From positions 5,784,001 to 5,848,000 of the forward strand of contig CM061098.1 of NCBI GenBank assembly GCA_030770545.1: a DNA stretch of 64,000 nt, written 5' to 3'. The notes beneath the pieces are model-generated. The model was not told the DNA's origin and searched no databases. It worked only from the letters and a program-made list of their open reading frames with translations. Each line of letters opens with the position of its first letter. Position 1 is the stretch's first letter. Below, piece by piece: positions 1-14,210 of this stretch. Both the position numbers and the translations under genes were made by a program. The DNA is from Macropodus opercularis (taxonomy: Eukaryota > Chordata > Actinopteri > Anabantiformes > Osphronemidae).

Positions 1-1913
1 ACACTGGTCCTCGCTTGTTTTACAGCTACATGCACATTGTTCATACATGTAGCATCCATGCGCAGACGTGGCAGCTTGAGTGTCGGCTTTACCACTGTTG
101 TTAAAGTCTCAGCTTTTTGTGCGATTTTCTTTGATGTCTAATTTTGTACAGACATAAAGATTATAAGTTCACTGTTGTTTTTGCAAAGGTTTCCAATAAG
201 CAAGATATGCTGATTAGAAAAATGCAGTCTCCATGGTACAGCGTAAATATTGTACATATATTGTGATCTTATGAAAGCTTTGCTGTAGAATCGTTAATTT
301 ATGTAGCAGTTGAAATTATGTATGAAATTTACTTTAATTCTTTTTTATTTCTTTTTTTATATACAAGCAAGTCATAGCAAACAATTTAACACTGCGGAAA
401 GTAGTAGGCCACTCTGCTAATATATTTTTAATTTGTTTGTCATGATTTAATTTCTCTTGAAAATATTTGGAGATGCCAAATGACCATGGAGACGGCTCTG
501 TGGGGACATATCCAGTCCTACCAAGTTATGTCCCCCAGTTACTGTCACATGGAGCATCTAGTCCCAAAGTTCTGTCTGAGTAGGCAACTTTTTTCACAGT
601 GAGGCCTGATCTCTCTTAGAAACTTAATTTGATTCAGTTTATTTATATGGACAAAAGTCAAGTCAAGCTTCTAATTTCATCGGTGGTTGTGTTCTGTCTG
701 TGCTGGTTAACTGTCTGAATCAACAGCTTTCCCTCCTGTTCTCTTATGTACATGCACATCACACGTATTATACACGATGGCAACAATCCAATATAAATGC
801 TAAACTAATAATACTTGTCTATTTCACAGCAAGGGAATTTTCCTGTTTTAGATTTGTAGTCAAACTTTCCCATTCTCCCTTAGAAGTAGCTGGATGACAG
901 TGTGATTTAGGTTCATATTAATATTCTCAATGGGAACTCCATTTGCCATTTAATCGTAGGAGTTAATAGGGTGTGGTATGATGCTCACAAATGTGCAGCA
1001 TTTCAAGTTTATTGCAATTTATAAAGTGGAAAATTGAAAGTAGGTGAAGTAAAGTGAGTTTTTAAAAATGTTTTTTTTTTTTTTTTCAGTTTTTCATCTT
1101 TTGTTTCAGATGCGGTTGGTTTAATTTCTACCACTGTTTTACAAATGCTTTGGCAGTGACCAAAAGATTTTGCTATTGACATGCTTCCAACAGTAGAGGT
1201 GCTGGTGGCTCTCCATTTACTAGAGTGACCCACGTAAAGCATGAGTTTGAAAATGTGTGGAGGGACCTGGAGACTGCTGCTCATTGATGCTTCCCATCCA
1301 ATATAACTGGGTTATACAAGGTCTCCAAGCAAGGAGAGAAAAAAAAAACTGTGCTGAGCCCAATAATTTTGCTATAATGTCAGATCAGTCAGTCAGTGAC
1401 ACTAGCGCATGGTGTTAGGTTTTAGTACAGTGAGTGTGGCGTTCGTGGCCTTACTTGTTTGAGGCTCTTGGTCAAGTCAAAACAGTTTGATTCGGTTTTA
1501 ATGAGTGTGTGTTTACTGCTCTGCTTGTGCGTCCTTCCGGTTGGTTTCTGTTTTAGTGTCTCAGCGCCAGGTATTTTCTCCTCGGAAGCTTTTTGTGTTT
1601 GAGAATTCATTATTTATACATCACAGGAATTTGGCAAAGGGTAGTTTTTATATTATTGAAGACACAGCGTTCAGTAACACACCATAAATGTCTTCAGAGT
1701 CCTGAGCCTCTCCATGATTTGACTGGACATTTTGTGTGCTGCTCTACATATAAATTTACTTGATAAGAGGATATTTAAAACATAACAAACCAATGCTTTA
1801 ATAATCTCGCTCACACCAACACATCATTTGACAAAATTAGATACCGTTACAATATAACTACTGACTTGTTCTAACTGGAGAACACAACTACATTCCTACT
1901 TCTGCATCTTTGT

Positions 1914-1937
1914 TGTTTGTTTGTTTGTTTGTTTGTT
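1914..1937. repeat. (TTTG)n microsatellite
   Basis: About six tandem TTTG units in an AT-rich intronic context. No adjoining element ends were seen, so it is a simple tetranucleotide repeat. Confidence 0.85.
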
Positions 1938-4900
1938 ATATGTCAATTAAATTCAAGAAGAGATTTCATTGCTTGCCAGTTTAACATCAAGTGCACGTGG
2001 CCATTAGTCATTTTACCATTGTCACTGTGGCTAGAACTGGAAATTGTTTTCCCACTGGTTGGTTGAGGCGTACTCATCCCTGCATCCTGAAATGGATATG
2101 GCAGGATCAGCGAGGAGCAGTGTAAATGGGCAGTCTGTCATAAGGAATATTAGGATGAGGAAACAGACCTGTCTAGCTCCACCAGACCAGGATGAGTGAT
2201 GACCTCTAGAGAGTTTTGCCTTTTTTTCTCCTTGGCTCGCTTCATGGTGGGTGACTAGTTCATTGTAAGACCAAAACAACTATTCGCTCACTTTCATTTT
2301 TTTTGTTTCTCTCTGTCCATCTCTCTTTTCCTCCGCCTCTGTTTTCTTAAATCACAACTTTGGCCAGCCTATATGAATGTAGACAGAGATAGACACATGC
2401 GGTGAGGCCAGGAGCCCTGCTTAGCATCAGGCTCCTGTCCGTGACAGCAGATTTCAATGAGAGCTGACAATGGGGCCAGGAATGAAAATAATGCTGTTTG
2501 CCAGCCTAGAAATTCAGCCTGTCACAGTAGACCATTTTCTCATGCTGGGATTTTTCAATGAGCTGAGGTGAACAAGGAAGCTCTGTTTCACATCACCTCT
2601 GTTTTTCTTCGCTAACTCATAACGAGCAGCAGTTCATTCCTGCAGATTTAACTTGTTGTAGTATTTTCACAACTGACCAAAAGTTGATGTGAGCTGGCCT
2701 TTACAACCTCATCACTCATACACCCCAACTCATGCTTAATGTCTGCACCGGAACCAAAGCCCCAGACACCAACTAGACAGCATGCATGTTCAGTAGAGGC
2801 GCTGTCACCTGTTGGACTAGGAGTTATTACCAGTGACTGGTCCTGTCCTGCCATGCTGCCATACTTACAGGAGCAGGACCAAACCAGCAGCAGTTTGCAA
2901 CAGGGACATCTGTGACTTCATCAAACGCATTATAAAAGTTGATGGCAAGTTGATTTTAAAATTCCAAAAACCTTAATTCATTTAACTTTTTTAAGTCGCT
3001 CATGTGACAACATCCTGCTTTGGAGCTGACATGACATTTATCTAGACAGACACAGTTACAGCTAAAGCTGTGAATGAAGGGAGGACTGAGGTATTTTCTA
3101 TAGGTTGGTTTTGAAAGTACATGTTCAACTTGTGTGATGAGCACAGTTGCAGCTCAGGATCTTCCTGTACTACGGTAGTCCAGTGGGATATCTGTTCCCA
3201 GTGCCGCTCTGCAGCTGATCATGAACTGAATGCATGAAATTATTAACATGCTGAAGCAACTACCCATAACAGTGTCTGACAGATAGCTACCGTGGCTCTG
3301 CATTTCCCCATGATCTGCATCTCCAGTGGGCTCCACATAGTCTCACAATCCATTATCTGCATTCTGCTGAAGACACTGCCACTTACTGTATAAATGCATG
3401 CAACACCAGGTGTGGCAAACACACAATGCTTTTGTGGTGCAGGTGTTGAACTTGAACATCACATTTTGCGAAACGTGGTTTGAGTTTGCTTGCTTGGAAA
3501 GACAGAATGTCTGTTGGGCCATTAGATTAATATGATAATGACAAGAATTGATATACAAATGAGCAGGAAAGAATTATTGTTATTACTGAGTACGTGGGTA
3601 AAGCTCGCCCTAAAGGTCTAGAACTCACACATGCAGTCTCTGTAACTTCTTTTTGGACATGTTGGTATAGAGTTGTACAGTCAGACCTAAGGCTTGAGTT
3701 CAGGCGCTGACTGTGTAGGTGAGAAGTAAAATATTTAAATCACTTCTGATTTCTGTGTGATGCTTTTCACTTCTTGGAAAGTGAAGACTTAAGGCTCTTG
3801 TCTTGTAGGCAGACATGTGCTTTAAAGTTCCCTCCCACATTATGCACAGTGTGTCTACATGCTGGTGTTGCTCTACTGTGGTGTATTATCTTTTCATGTG
3901 GTTATTCTCATAGGAGCAAGTTGTTCTGCATCTTTACCGTGTGCAAACAAATGTGAAAGTTTTCAAATCTTATTTTCCTATTGTAGGTTTTACAATCCGT
4001 ACTAGAAACATTGTCTAGTTTAGCACCGACCGCTTTAATGGTTGTTTGTGTTGCTATAACAATTTATAGTGAATTAAGTTAGCAACATACAGTAACAGGA
4101 GGGTTCGAGCTGTGCTGTGCCTGCCATATTTCTGTTCATCCACAAATCACACCATGTCATGGAGTAAATACACGCCATGCCAGACATGCAATTTATCCAG
4201 AAAGGCAACAGGTCATTTATGACTCGGTCGTCATTACATTATATTGTCTCTATGTTTTTCTGTCCATTCCCTCCCACACTCTCTGCTTCTATTGACCACT
4301 GTCTGAAAACGTGTCTGCAGCTCAAATGCCGTTATAAAAGTGTTCAGTTTTCACCAACCCCTATGTGTCAGTGTGGATTGATTTTTGGATACTAGATTGG
4401 GTCATTTTTATCATGGGCTGTCATCAATATATAATTCGAACACATGGCCTAAAGCGGGAATTGCAGGACTGCTCATTGGAGTTTTACTAGGCCCAGGGGA
4501 GTAGGCTCCCATGTGCCCCTATTAGTTAATGCATGCCACTATATCTGAAGATTCCACCGTTGCCTGTAATTTATACCCCCCACAGGAACAAAGGCATAGC
4601 AATATATTGGCACTGACTGCCTGTGCTGAAACATTTATGTGACACTTGTAGGTTTTTCAAGGGTCTGCCAACGCTATGTTTTCCTGTATCTGTCACGGCG
4701 AATCCTCCAGGTATGTGTTTGCAGCGTGCCACACTTATTTCTTTCTCTTGTCATTACAGAGAGTAATGCACATCTGCATTGTGAACTAGTGTGTAAACTA
4801 TCCCACCTACAGTCATATTCTGCTGTTGCTTTTCACAGCAATGCAACTCGTTCTCTGGGAGTGATTGTCAATGCTTTTACCATTTGCTACACCTGCTGTT

Positions 4901-7900
4901 TGTGTCAGCTTTGTGTTTAGTACCTTCAGTATATTCACTAAAGCGACCTTCACATAAAAACTGCTTCTTTTGTTTGTAGAGACCACGATGTGCTTGTTTG
5001 ACTTTTTGATGTAAATCATAATGACCTATGCTTTTCTTCAGGCTTTAAGGAATGGGTTTAATTTAGCCGCACGCCTTTTATTTACAAAATAAATCTAACA
5101 GTGCCTGACTATGACCTTTCTCTTACATGTCAATGATTTGCATTTTGTGTCGTCTTTCTTTTGAGCTCTGTGCTATGGAGTCACTGTGAGATTCATATTC
5201 AAATATTATTTAAATCAGTTGCACTGCATTTGCATAAGAAATTGAGGACTTGAAGCCAGGTCGTCTGCATACTGATCAGAGGGACAACCTTCACCGAGGG
5301 TTGATATTGCGAATAAATAGGACAGGGTATTAATAATTGTCATGAAAGTGGTGTTGGGTATTGTGCACCAACATAACAGATTGTTATTGTCCCATGTAAT
5401 GAATATTATATCATTCCCAACTCCTTCACTTTCAGCTCAGGAAATTATTTTACTCTCTTCAAATAGAGAGGCTCAGTCATGGTGTCTGTTTCACCTACAA
5501 GATGGTGAAGAGACACTAACACGTATGCTATTTAAATGTCCTTATTGTGCTCTGAATGCTGAATTATGTCATGCCAGCAGTAAACTAAATAATGAGATCA
5601 CAATTACTAATTTTTCACACCTTGTGGCACATATTCCATTCCTGACAGTCATAAAAACAGAGATCTTAGCCATCATCGAGAAGCTAAATCTGACCCATAA
5701 TCTCTACACAGAACAAATTAGTTTGTGAAAAACGTGCTGTTTTCTTAATTTCTTTAATTAATTTCTGCATCAAATTCCTGATCATATGCATTATAAAAAC
5801 AGAACTTTTGATTGAATTTCCATTTAAAGCTACACTGCTTTTAATTTAATTTAGGTTTATTAATCAATTCTATAAAATTAGTTTTTGTTGAACAAACATA
5901 ATATGAACACATGATTTTGATGCATGTTTTTCCACTGTGGTCCTCATTAAAATGGAAATGCTTTCCAGTTTTATAGTCGACCTCAGTTCAGCTTTCTTGG
6001 TGTCCCTAGCTCTCCTCCTCTTTGCCTTGACATGGCATACCAGCTGAGACCTGCTCTTTACAGAAAGGTCTGTTTTTATTCCACCAACTGAAGCAGAGGT
6101 AAGGAGGGACAGAATCGATTGTTGCGGGCCAAATTGAACCTGTGTCGAGCTGCAGGCAGCCACGAGATAAAGCCTCTGACGCTGTCTGCTGTGTTTATCA
6201 TCAGGTGGCCTTTTCTGTGTGTGCTATGCTGCGATTTTGATGTGTTAAGTCATAATAGAGGAGCCACCATTCTTTGGAGGGGCTGCCAATAAAATCGCAG
6301 ACAGAGGGGATTATGTTTCATGTCAGCCCATTATTGTTTCCAGCTTCCCCTGTACCCTTTTTTCAGCTGGAGAGGCATCTGCGTCAATTTTCTGCCTCTC
6401 TCTGTTGCTGTACCTCGGTCCTTTTTGGTTAATATTCAAAACAATACATTTTCAATGTAATGATCTTTCACTGGCTTGACTGGCCTGTATCAAGACGATG
6501 GATACTCACCCTTTATTGGGGAGATATGGCCATTCCATGGTTTGGTTACATTGTATGGAAGCATAATCTCATATCATATTGGACTTCTTATATGCTGACA
6601 AATTCTGCGGTGCAATGAAATCCCAATTTTTGTACCAGTGACTTTCATAGATTCAGAGAGAATTGGAGGTGATTGCCCTCCCACAGCTAATCAGCTCAAA
6701 TGTGCCACACTAGCTGGAAACGGACTCAACATATTGATTAAGTTGTAGTGAAATAATAAGACGTTTCTCAGACAGTGGCTGTCAGTCCACTTTTGACCAG
6801 TTCACCCATATAGAAAGATGTGTTCGGCAAATTGTGCATATGGACTGTCAGTTAGATACCACTTTGCTCACATACGGTAGCTAAGCCTTAGTCATCTGGC
6901 AGTACTGAAGACAGCAGCAAGACGGGCTTATTGCTACCCACCATGTCCACTGCCAAACCTTTTCCCTCCACCAACAGAGATAATTTACCACTGTGAGTGT
7001 GCTTCTGAGTAGAAAACCTTGGCAGCAGATGCTCATGCACTGTGTCTGGTCTGTCTTGGACTTGACTATGCCACAACAGAAGAGTCTGTGAGCTTGTGTG
7101 ACCCTTCAGTCCTAAGAATATCTTTTCAGCATAGATGGTCCTCATGTTGCGAGCTGTCCCGTACTCTGTGTTGGACTAGAGCTGTCTGGGGTGACCCGTT
7201 AGAAATGGTGCTTTAGTTGCCAGAGAAGGTGGGCAATAGCCCCGTAGCTAATCAGGTAGACCATTAGCAGGAAATGACAACGACTCTGGTAATTGTATGT
7301 TCTCTTTTAAAGCTTCTTTCATTGAGGAAGACAATGATAATTCCCTCCTTACATCCTTGGGCTATGTTTCCAAGTTGACTGTATCAAGTGTAGGCAGCAC
7401 AGATCCCTGTTTTTTTTCTTCTTCTTTTTTTGTGTTAGCTGTTTCTTGGTCCACTGCCTCCCCACTCCCTACTTGGTATAAAAGAAAAAGGGCACTCGAA
7501 ACCTAAACTTTCCACTTTTATTCCAGAAATCTGTGACAGAGCATATTCACTCTGGTCCCTGCCTGCAGCCACAGTCCTATTCAGGGAGAGTTTGAGTGTG
7601 TATGCATGAAGCAGAAGGGACAGGTCCTCAATCTGGCCTCAGTTTGATCTGATCTTACCTCAGTTATCAGAGACATGATCCAGCAGAGGCCTGTGTAATC
7701 TCTCCACCCTGGCCTGTATAAAAAAAGGCGAAACCCATTGCATCTCATCCTCTTCCATGGATTTAAAATACAGGTATTTAGTTCAAACTTCAAGCACCTT
7801 TCTTATGAAGTCGTTGGCTGCTTTGCTCTGTGAGGAGCAGCCGTGCATAGACATGGACCTACGTTGACTACCCATAGCTAATCGTCAAAGACAGACATAA

Positions 7901-10765
7901 TGTCAATTCAGTTATGAAAACATTCTTGATAGTTTTTTATATTTTTTAAAATTTTTATTTCTTTGACCTATATTCAAGGAACAGTGCAGCACATTCAGGG
8001 CAATGACAGCTTTCAGCAAAGCCTGAAGCTGTTGTTTCTTACAATTGGCTGATTTGCTGCAAGCTACAAACCTCCCTAAGTAATGGCTAAATGGGAGCTC
8101 GATGAAGCTGCCTTGGGGTAAGAGGCAATAGCACAAACACCCCAGCACTGTGTGTCTTTTGCAGTTCTAGCTCCCTAATGCTTTTGCCAGCAGCCTTCTT
8201 GTACTTAACACCTGACACTGTCTTCCCTGAGGACCTCTCCCTTCTCCTTTACAATATTTTAAATTAGTTTATTTAACATTATTTTCTGCATAATACATCT
8301 TTGAAGCATTCTTTTGCCTTCATGATGCAGTTTGTGGCTAGTTACAGCAGACTGGGTCACAAGTCGTGGACTTTCCAGATACATCTACACATTTCTACTA
8401 CAGTTTGCAGTCAGGTGATCTCCTTTTCACAAGCCGTTGAACCAGGTGGATTCATTTTTTCTATTTTTCTTTTTTTTAATTAAAACCTACTTTAGTTTTT
8501 GGTTTGGTTTTTGTCTAGCTGTGAAACCCCCCTTTTCACACACTCAGTCTTTCTCCGGTGTAAAAAAGTTGTTCGCACAAGGTATTATTGGCCATAACTC
8601 TTTTCAAAAATCTGTTCATCAAACTTTTGAAAACTCCTTTCGATAAGACTTCATTTGGTTTAATTTAGGTCTAAATTGATTAAAGTGGAAATAAGCACAT
8701 AAGCAGGGCATATAGAGATGAAAGATGACAAAGCAGTGAAGCCTGGAAAGATGCAACAACCTTAGCAAATTCATCGCAATCTGTCTCTGGGAATACGAGT
8801 CAGTCAGTGCTGTGATCTTACGTTTCTGTTTAACAACACACAATGAGCATCCAGAAAAGAGAAAATCCTATAAAATTAAACAAGAAAATCAGCCTGTTAA
8901 TTCATCTCCCAGCTTGAAAGTCTCATTACGCTGCTGATGACTTTAAGGATTGCCTGAGGTGGAAAGACGCTGCGATTATGGCGCCGCAGTCGTGCGTACC
9001 GAGTCCCCTTTTCTCATGTAGATAGAAAACGAGACACACACTTGCCCAACCCAAATGAATACTCACAAGGGCTTAATGACTGTATACTTAAAATATGTTT
9101 CTAATAAGATGTTATGTCATATGGAATGTGTGTAGAGGTGCTGCTAAATGAAGACAGCTGCAGTATGGTTGGTGGGAAAATTGATCTGACCTTTTTCGTC
9201 ATGCCAGGGATATGAATCTTTCCCTTTCCACTTTATTAGTGTGATATAGGGACATGGAGAATCCTAATTTAAGCAGTGACATGTAGGTCACAGCACAGAT
9301 ACCAGCAGAAGTGGAACAAGTATATGTAACCTAGATGCATACTTTGCGCATTTTGAAATCGTCTAGTTAACTGTTTAGGAAGTGGTTTTTAGTATTGACG
9401 TAAATAGTTGTGAAAAACGGACTGTACCTCTACTTCTTCTATAGTTCTTTAGATATTCAAGTATTGTGGTTTTCATTTATCAGTTAGACGCCATGCATGT
9501 AAAATGATAACTGTTATTACTGTGTCTCACTGGATTCCTGCATTAAGTGAAGCCAAGACGTTTTATGAAGTGATGCTTTCCCTGGGAAACCTCACCCTTC
9601 AAACACCTAGTCCTGTTGCAACTCTCAAGGGCTGCCGGCAGGCTGTCGCGCGACTGATCACCAGAAATGCACCAGACCACGAGAAGAACGGAGCAGTGTG
9701 GTGTGACGGCAGAGACACATCCTCAGCCTCCAATACAGTATGAGTGGATTAATTATATTTAAGATGCTGGTAAAGAATGAAATGACGCCTGATGCATGAT
9801 GTCTTTCAATGAACAGCTCTATTGCAGGGTCAGTATGTTTATTATCTAGCGCGTCGCATGTACACACAACATGCAGCGTTTAAGGCAACACTTTAACTTT
9901 GCTGCATTTAGATTGAGGACTGTGCCTCTAACTAAATAATTCAGAATGCATCCCCTTCTCTACTGCCAAATACCTTGTACCCAATTCCACATCTTCCAGT
10001 CAGTGAGCCTATTTAATGTATTCACTTCCCATCCATTGCTCTGCCTCTGTAGTTAGGAAGCCACCATAACCAGTCATCTGCAATGGAAGATAAAAACCAA
10101 TATGTTGACCTACCCTCTGACAGATGTCTCTTCAATGTGACTGCTCAGCTCCAAACCAATCTAGAACATCCTGGCTGCCTTTTCTCCTCTACTGAGTACA
10201 TAATTTCCATCTAAATCTCATCAATAATCAGGGACAGCGATGGCAGCAATAGGCGTGATTACCAGAGTTCACAGAGCAGGATTTGGAAAATGTTAAAGAT
10301 TGCTGTGTCCATGGATGGGTGGCGTAAATCAAACAGTGATTAAGTGCTGACATCCCTCATTGTGGAACCTCTGCACCGCTGACTAGCGTGGCCCATGGAG
10401 TGAGACGTACTGTCAGCAGAATAGACAGGGATTCTAGTTTTAGACTTGAGAAGAAAAGGCATAAACAACTGACGCTACATTTACGTCACATTTACATTTA
10501 GTATTAGCTCTGAATCTCAGTCAAACACTTTGGGCAACTCTCTTGTGACCTTTCCATTTTGATGAGCATCAGTTTATGTTCTCTACTATACGGTAAAATA
10601 CCACTGTACATGGATGTTTTTCACACATCTAGAAACACTCACTTTTCGCTGAAAGTGAGACGAGAAGATATGAAGCACTCACATCTGTCAGGCAAAATAA
10701 AGCTGGCGTCAGTACAGATCTGAACAGAGGTGGAAAGTTTTCCTACCAGAAAATGCTTGCAGCTG

Positions 10766-10766
10766 T

Positions 10767-10801
<35 letters not shown>

Positions 10802-10830
10802 CACAGATTATATACATGTATATATATAGA
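10766..10830. repeat. Compound (AC)n-(AT)n microsatellite
   Basis: An AC dinucleotide run passes directly into an AT run ending near 10801. It is followed by a further TATA-rich stretch containing the self-complementary TATATACATGTATATA at about 10810-10825. Intronic, with no coding potential. Confidence 0.85.
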
Positions 10831-12254
10831 ATCAGGTGGTTTTTATTTAAATTATATGTGGTGATTGAGGAGACAAATATAATTTTTAGCTCTTAGACGT
10901 TTATTCTACAACAAAGGGAAGAAAGGAGAAACACAGTGCTTGAGTCACCATCCACCGTCACAATCTTCTTATGAGTCACGTAATACCACACATGTGGTGA
11001 CAGCTAAGCATTAGAAAATCTAATTTTGAAAATATTCTATGTGGTAAGTTATAAAAGTGTATTTTATGTCACTGGCCTTATGTCCCTGAGTGGAAGGAAG
11101 AACTGATCCAGTGCTATCAACACTTTAAATAAATATTGTATATGCACCCATTGTCATTTATAGTATTATCAAAAGCTCCATCATCTCTAGAGAAGTGTGG
11201 CTAAACAAACTATCCCATCGATTATTTAGTTAAACACTGTTTTTAATTAAATTAATTTATCTCCATCAGTCAGTCAGTTTGATTTAGATTCGAGTTTTTA
11301 CCAACAGGAAATGTTTTAATTAGCTTTAGTACGGTTCCTAAATATGTACTATATGAAATCCCCTCTGTCTCGAGACACTGTTTCTCACAGAGGGAGCTCT
11401 TGAGCTGCACATGTTGACAGAGGAAAGGGAGAGTGAGAACAGAAGAGAACAAAGAGCGACTTAGAGGCAGACTGAGGAAACGAAAGGAAGACATTTAGAA
11501 GATGTGTGGAAGGGAAATAAAAAGTGTGAAAACTTGTGAAGGCACCTGCTTTACCTTGCAACCAGCTGACCTTGTTAAGGAAAATTCATCAGCAGTGTCT
11601 TTGTGCTGCTTTTCAAAGTTTCTGAAAATGAATCACAAAACAGGGTGAACATTCAATCTTAAACCATGGTAGGTGACATCGTGTGTACGGTGGGCAGATA
11701 CATCCAGTATAGAATGTATTTATCAAACATGATGTGTTTCGGTTTTGCTGTGCTTTTCTTCTTTGGTCTTTTGAATTGCGTTGGATAATTTTAAAGGGTC
11801 TTTTTATGCTTTTTAACCAACCTTATCTTGATCAGCTTATTGAATCTATTCACCCACCATCCTCACTAGCTGATTTCTTGCTGGACAGGTCCGTCATTCG
11901 TTAGTGGGCGCTCCGTGATGCTCCTGTCTACAACATCCAAACGAGTCAGCTCCTCTTGATTTGACCTTTCTGTTTTTAACCTTGTACATGTAATTAACAT
12001 TAACTGAATATTGCACCTACTCTCACTTCTGTTGTACTGAGGTAGATCTTTAGTTTTTGTATTTGTATTTTAAATGTTGCCTTTCTGGCACATTTTGAAT
12101 GATATGACTGAACACCTTTCACTGCAGATAAAAAGAAATGCAGTTAGTGTACAACTAATACTGCACAGGGTACATTCAGGTTATTTGGACACTACAGGTA
12201 AATGTACTGTATAAAACATACATTGAATAAAAAAATCTGCAAGTGCATAATCGG

Positions 12255-12280
12255 ATCATTTTGCATATATGCAAAATGAT
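12255..12280. repeat. 26-bp perfect palindrome, POU/octamer-like
   Basis: The 13-base half ATCATTTTGCATA is followed immediately by its exact reverse complement, with no loop. The centre, TTGCATATATGCAA, holds two inverted half-sites resembling the ATGCAAAT octamer bound by POU factors. The palindrome itself is seen directly; any protein binding is inference. Confidence 0.9.
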
Positions 12281-14190
12281 TAAACTGAGGATGTTGAGGC
12301 AGTGACATCCTGTATAGAAATGTGTGTGTGCTTGTGTTTGGCCTTGCAGTCTGATATTGGCTGTTTACAGCTGCTACATGTTAATTCATAAGTTTATATT
12401 TTAATTTTTTAATATTTAAAAATCTGGATTTTATTTGTATTTAATTTACAAATTGTAAATAGTTTCATAGAACTAAGTTACAAAACACTTGCTTCATGTA
12501 TCGTTTGATGCAAATGCTGCAAGTCTGTTTTTATACTATCTTGGTTCCGTAACTTGACTTGTTTTTTTCCCCACATATCTCAGACAAGTCATATATGTCA
12601 AGTGGTGGTTTTAGGTCTCTTGGATTCAGAAATGTCAAATGAAGTATGTCCCTTAGAGGTGTCAGGTGAAATAGCCTTGGCTACGCGATAAGGCCCAACT
12701 TTGAAGTTGTGAATGAGGTTAGAGGCATGATTCAACCTCTGTAGGCTATTATGACTGCCACACCTCCATCACTGAGCATCTCTCCTGTCACGTCCTCACG
12801 CTGCCTTCAGGGTTCTCTTGTTCCTCCAAATGCATTCTGGTTTCTAAGGTTTGACATTGCAAGTTGGTTACTTACTTGTAACGTCATGTTGGATTTACCC
12901 TATCAATAACTGTCTGCTTGCCTCTGGGCATCATAACATAAAACATGATAATTAATAAATAAATGCCATTTTATCAGTGATTTAGGCAACGAGCAGTCAT
13001 TAGCAAGCTGTAATTAATTAGTTGTTGCGCCAGGATGTGTGACTTTCTCAAAGATACCAGAGACTATCCATCTGTTAATTTAGCTTGATGAGGACAGAGA
13101 GATTTTACTCCCATAACTATTTCTCAGCCAGCCATTTATTTGACTTCATAGCTCAACAGTACAGCCAGCATGACACAGGTGCCATTAAACATGCATGACA
13201 CCTCCTCGGACTATGGCCACTCATCTCCCTTTGTCATCGTTCATACAGCACGTTGCATGTTTCACTGGTTCACAGACATTCACTGGGATATTTGAAACGT
13301 TTGCTGTTTGTGTGAAGCAGGAAACACACAACAGTATGTCTTGGCAAAGAGAAATGACCATCTTCAAGCTAGTGCATGACAAGCGTTTAGCTGGTGATTG
13401 TCAGGAGGGAAGAAGTAAACCGTTGCTCCCCTGCGAGTTCCTTATTGTTTTTTATTGCACAGGGTAGAGTCTCACATATAGCGCCAGCACATCACCCTGA
13501 CTGATTTCCTCAGCACTTCCTGGGGGATTGTCATCACCTCGGGTCAATGTCTAAACTTTCCCATGCATCAAAATATATTGTAATTGACTCCATTTGTAAT
13601 TCCTCCAGAGATCTGGCACTGGGCTGGAGCTCTGATGGCTGCCAAAAGCAATAAAGTCCTGTAGACATGACCCCCATTGTAAACAAGGCCTCCTTCCAGA
13701 GCACGAGGTAGAGGAAAGTGGCTTTTCTGTGTCGGGCTGTACTTCTGCTTTTTGGCTTGAGGCCGTACTGAAAATGTTTTAGGAAAATGCTGTAATTTCA
13801 CACCTTCATAACTTCACAGGTCTCATGTCATGTTTAATTTTCTTGGGTTGTGCAGTTCATCTCTGTCATGTAGTTTTATAATATTTAATGACCAGATCTT
13901 TGTTTAGTTGTAGTGTTGGCTGGTTACAGTAAATGCGACACTATATTATGCATTACACAGTCTAGCTCTAATAATAAACATTGGACTCATTCATATAATT
14001 TGTTATTAGTGTCATAAGTAATACGTGTATTCTGTGGCATAACAATGCAACATAAAGGGACTGCTGTAATCGGCTGCCAGTGAATGTAACATTAACACAA
14101 AATTTTACATATGATTTCTACTTATTCAAAATTGTTATTATATTAGAAAATAAATCACAACCTAAGTATTTCTTGATGTAGATTGATGAC

Positions 14191-14210
14191 TGTGTGTGTG
14201 TGTGTGTGTT
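14191..14210. repeat. (TG)10 microsatellite
   Basis: Ten uninterrupted TG units, a short pure dinucleotide repeat within the upstream intron. Confidence 0.9.

Noticed and set aside
5342..5728. 128-codon open frame on the plus strand with two CxxC-like cysteines
   Set aside because: The cysteines (CPYC) are isolated, no domain is recognised and flanks look intronic.
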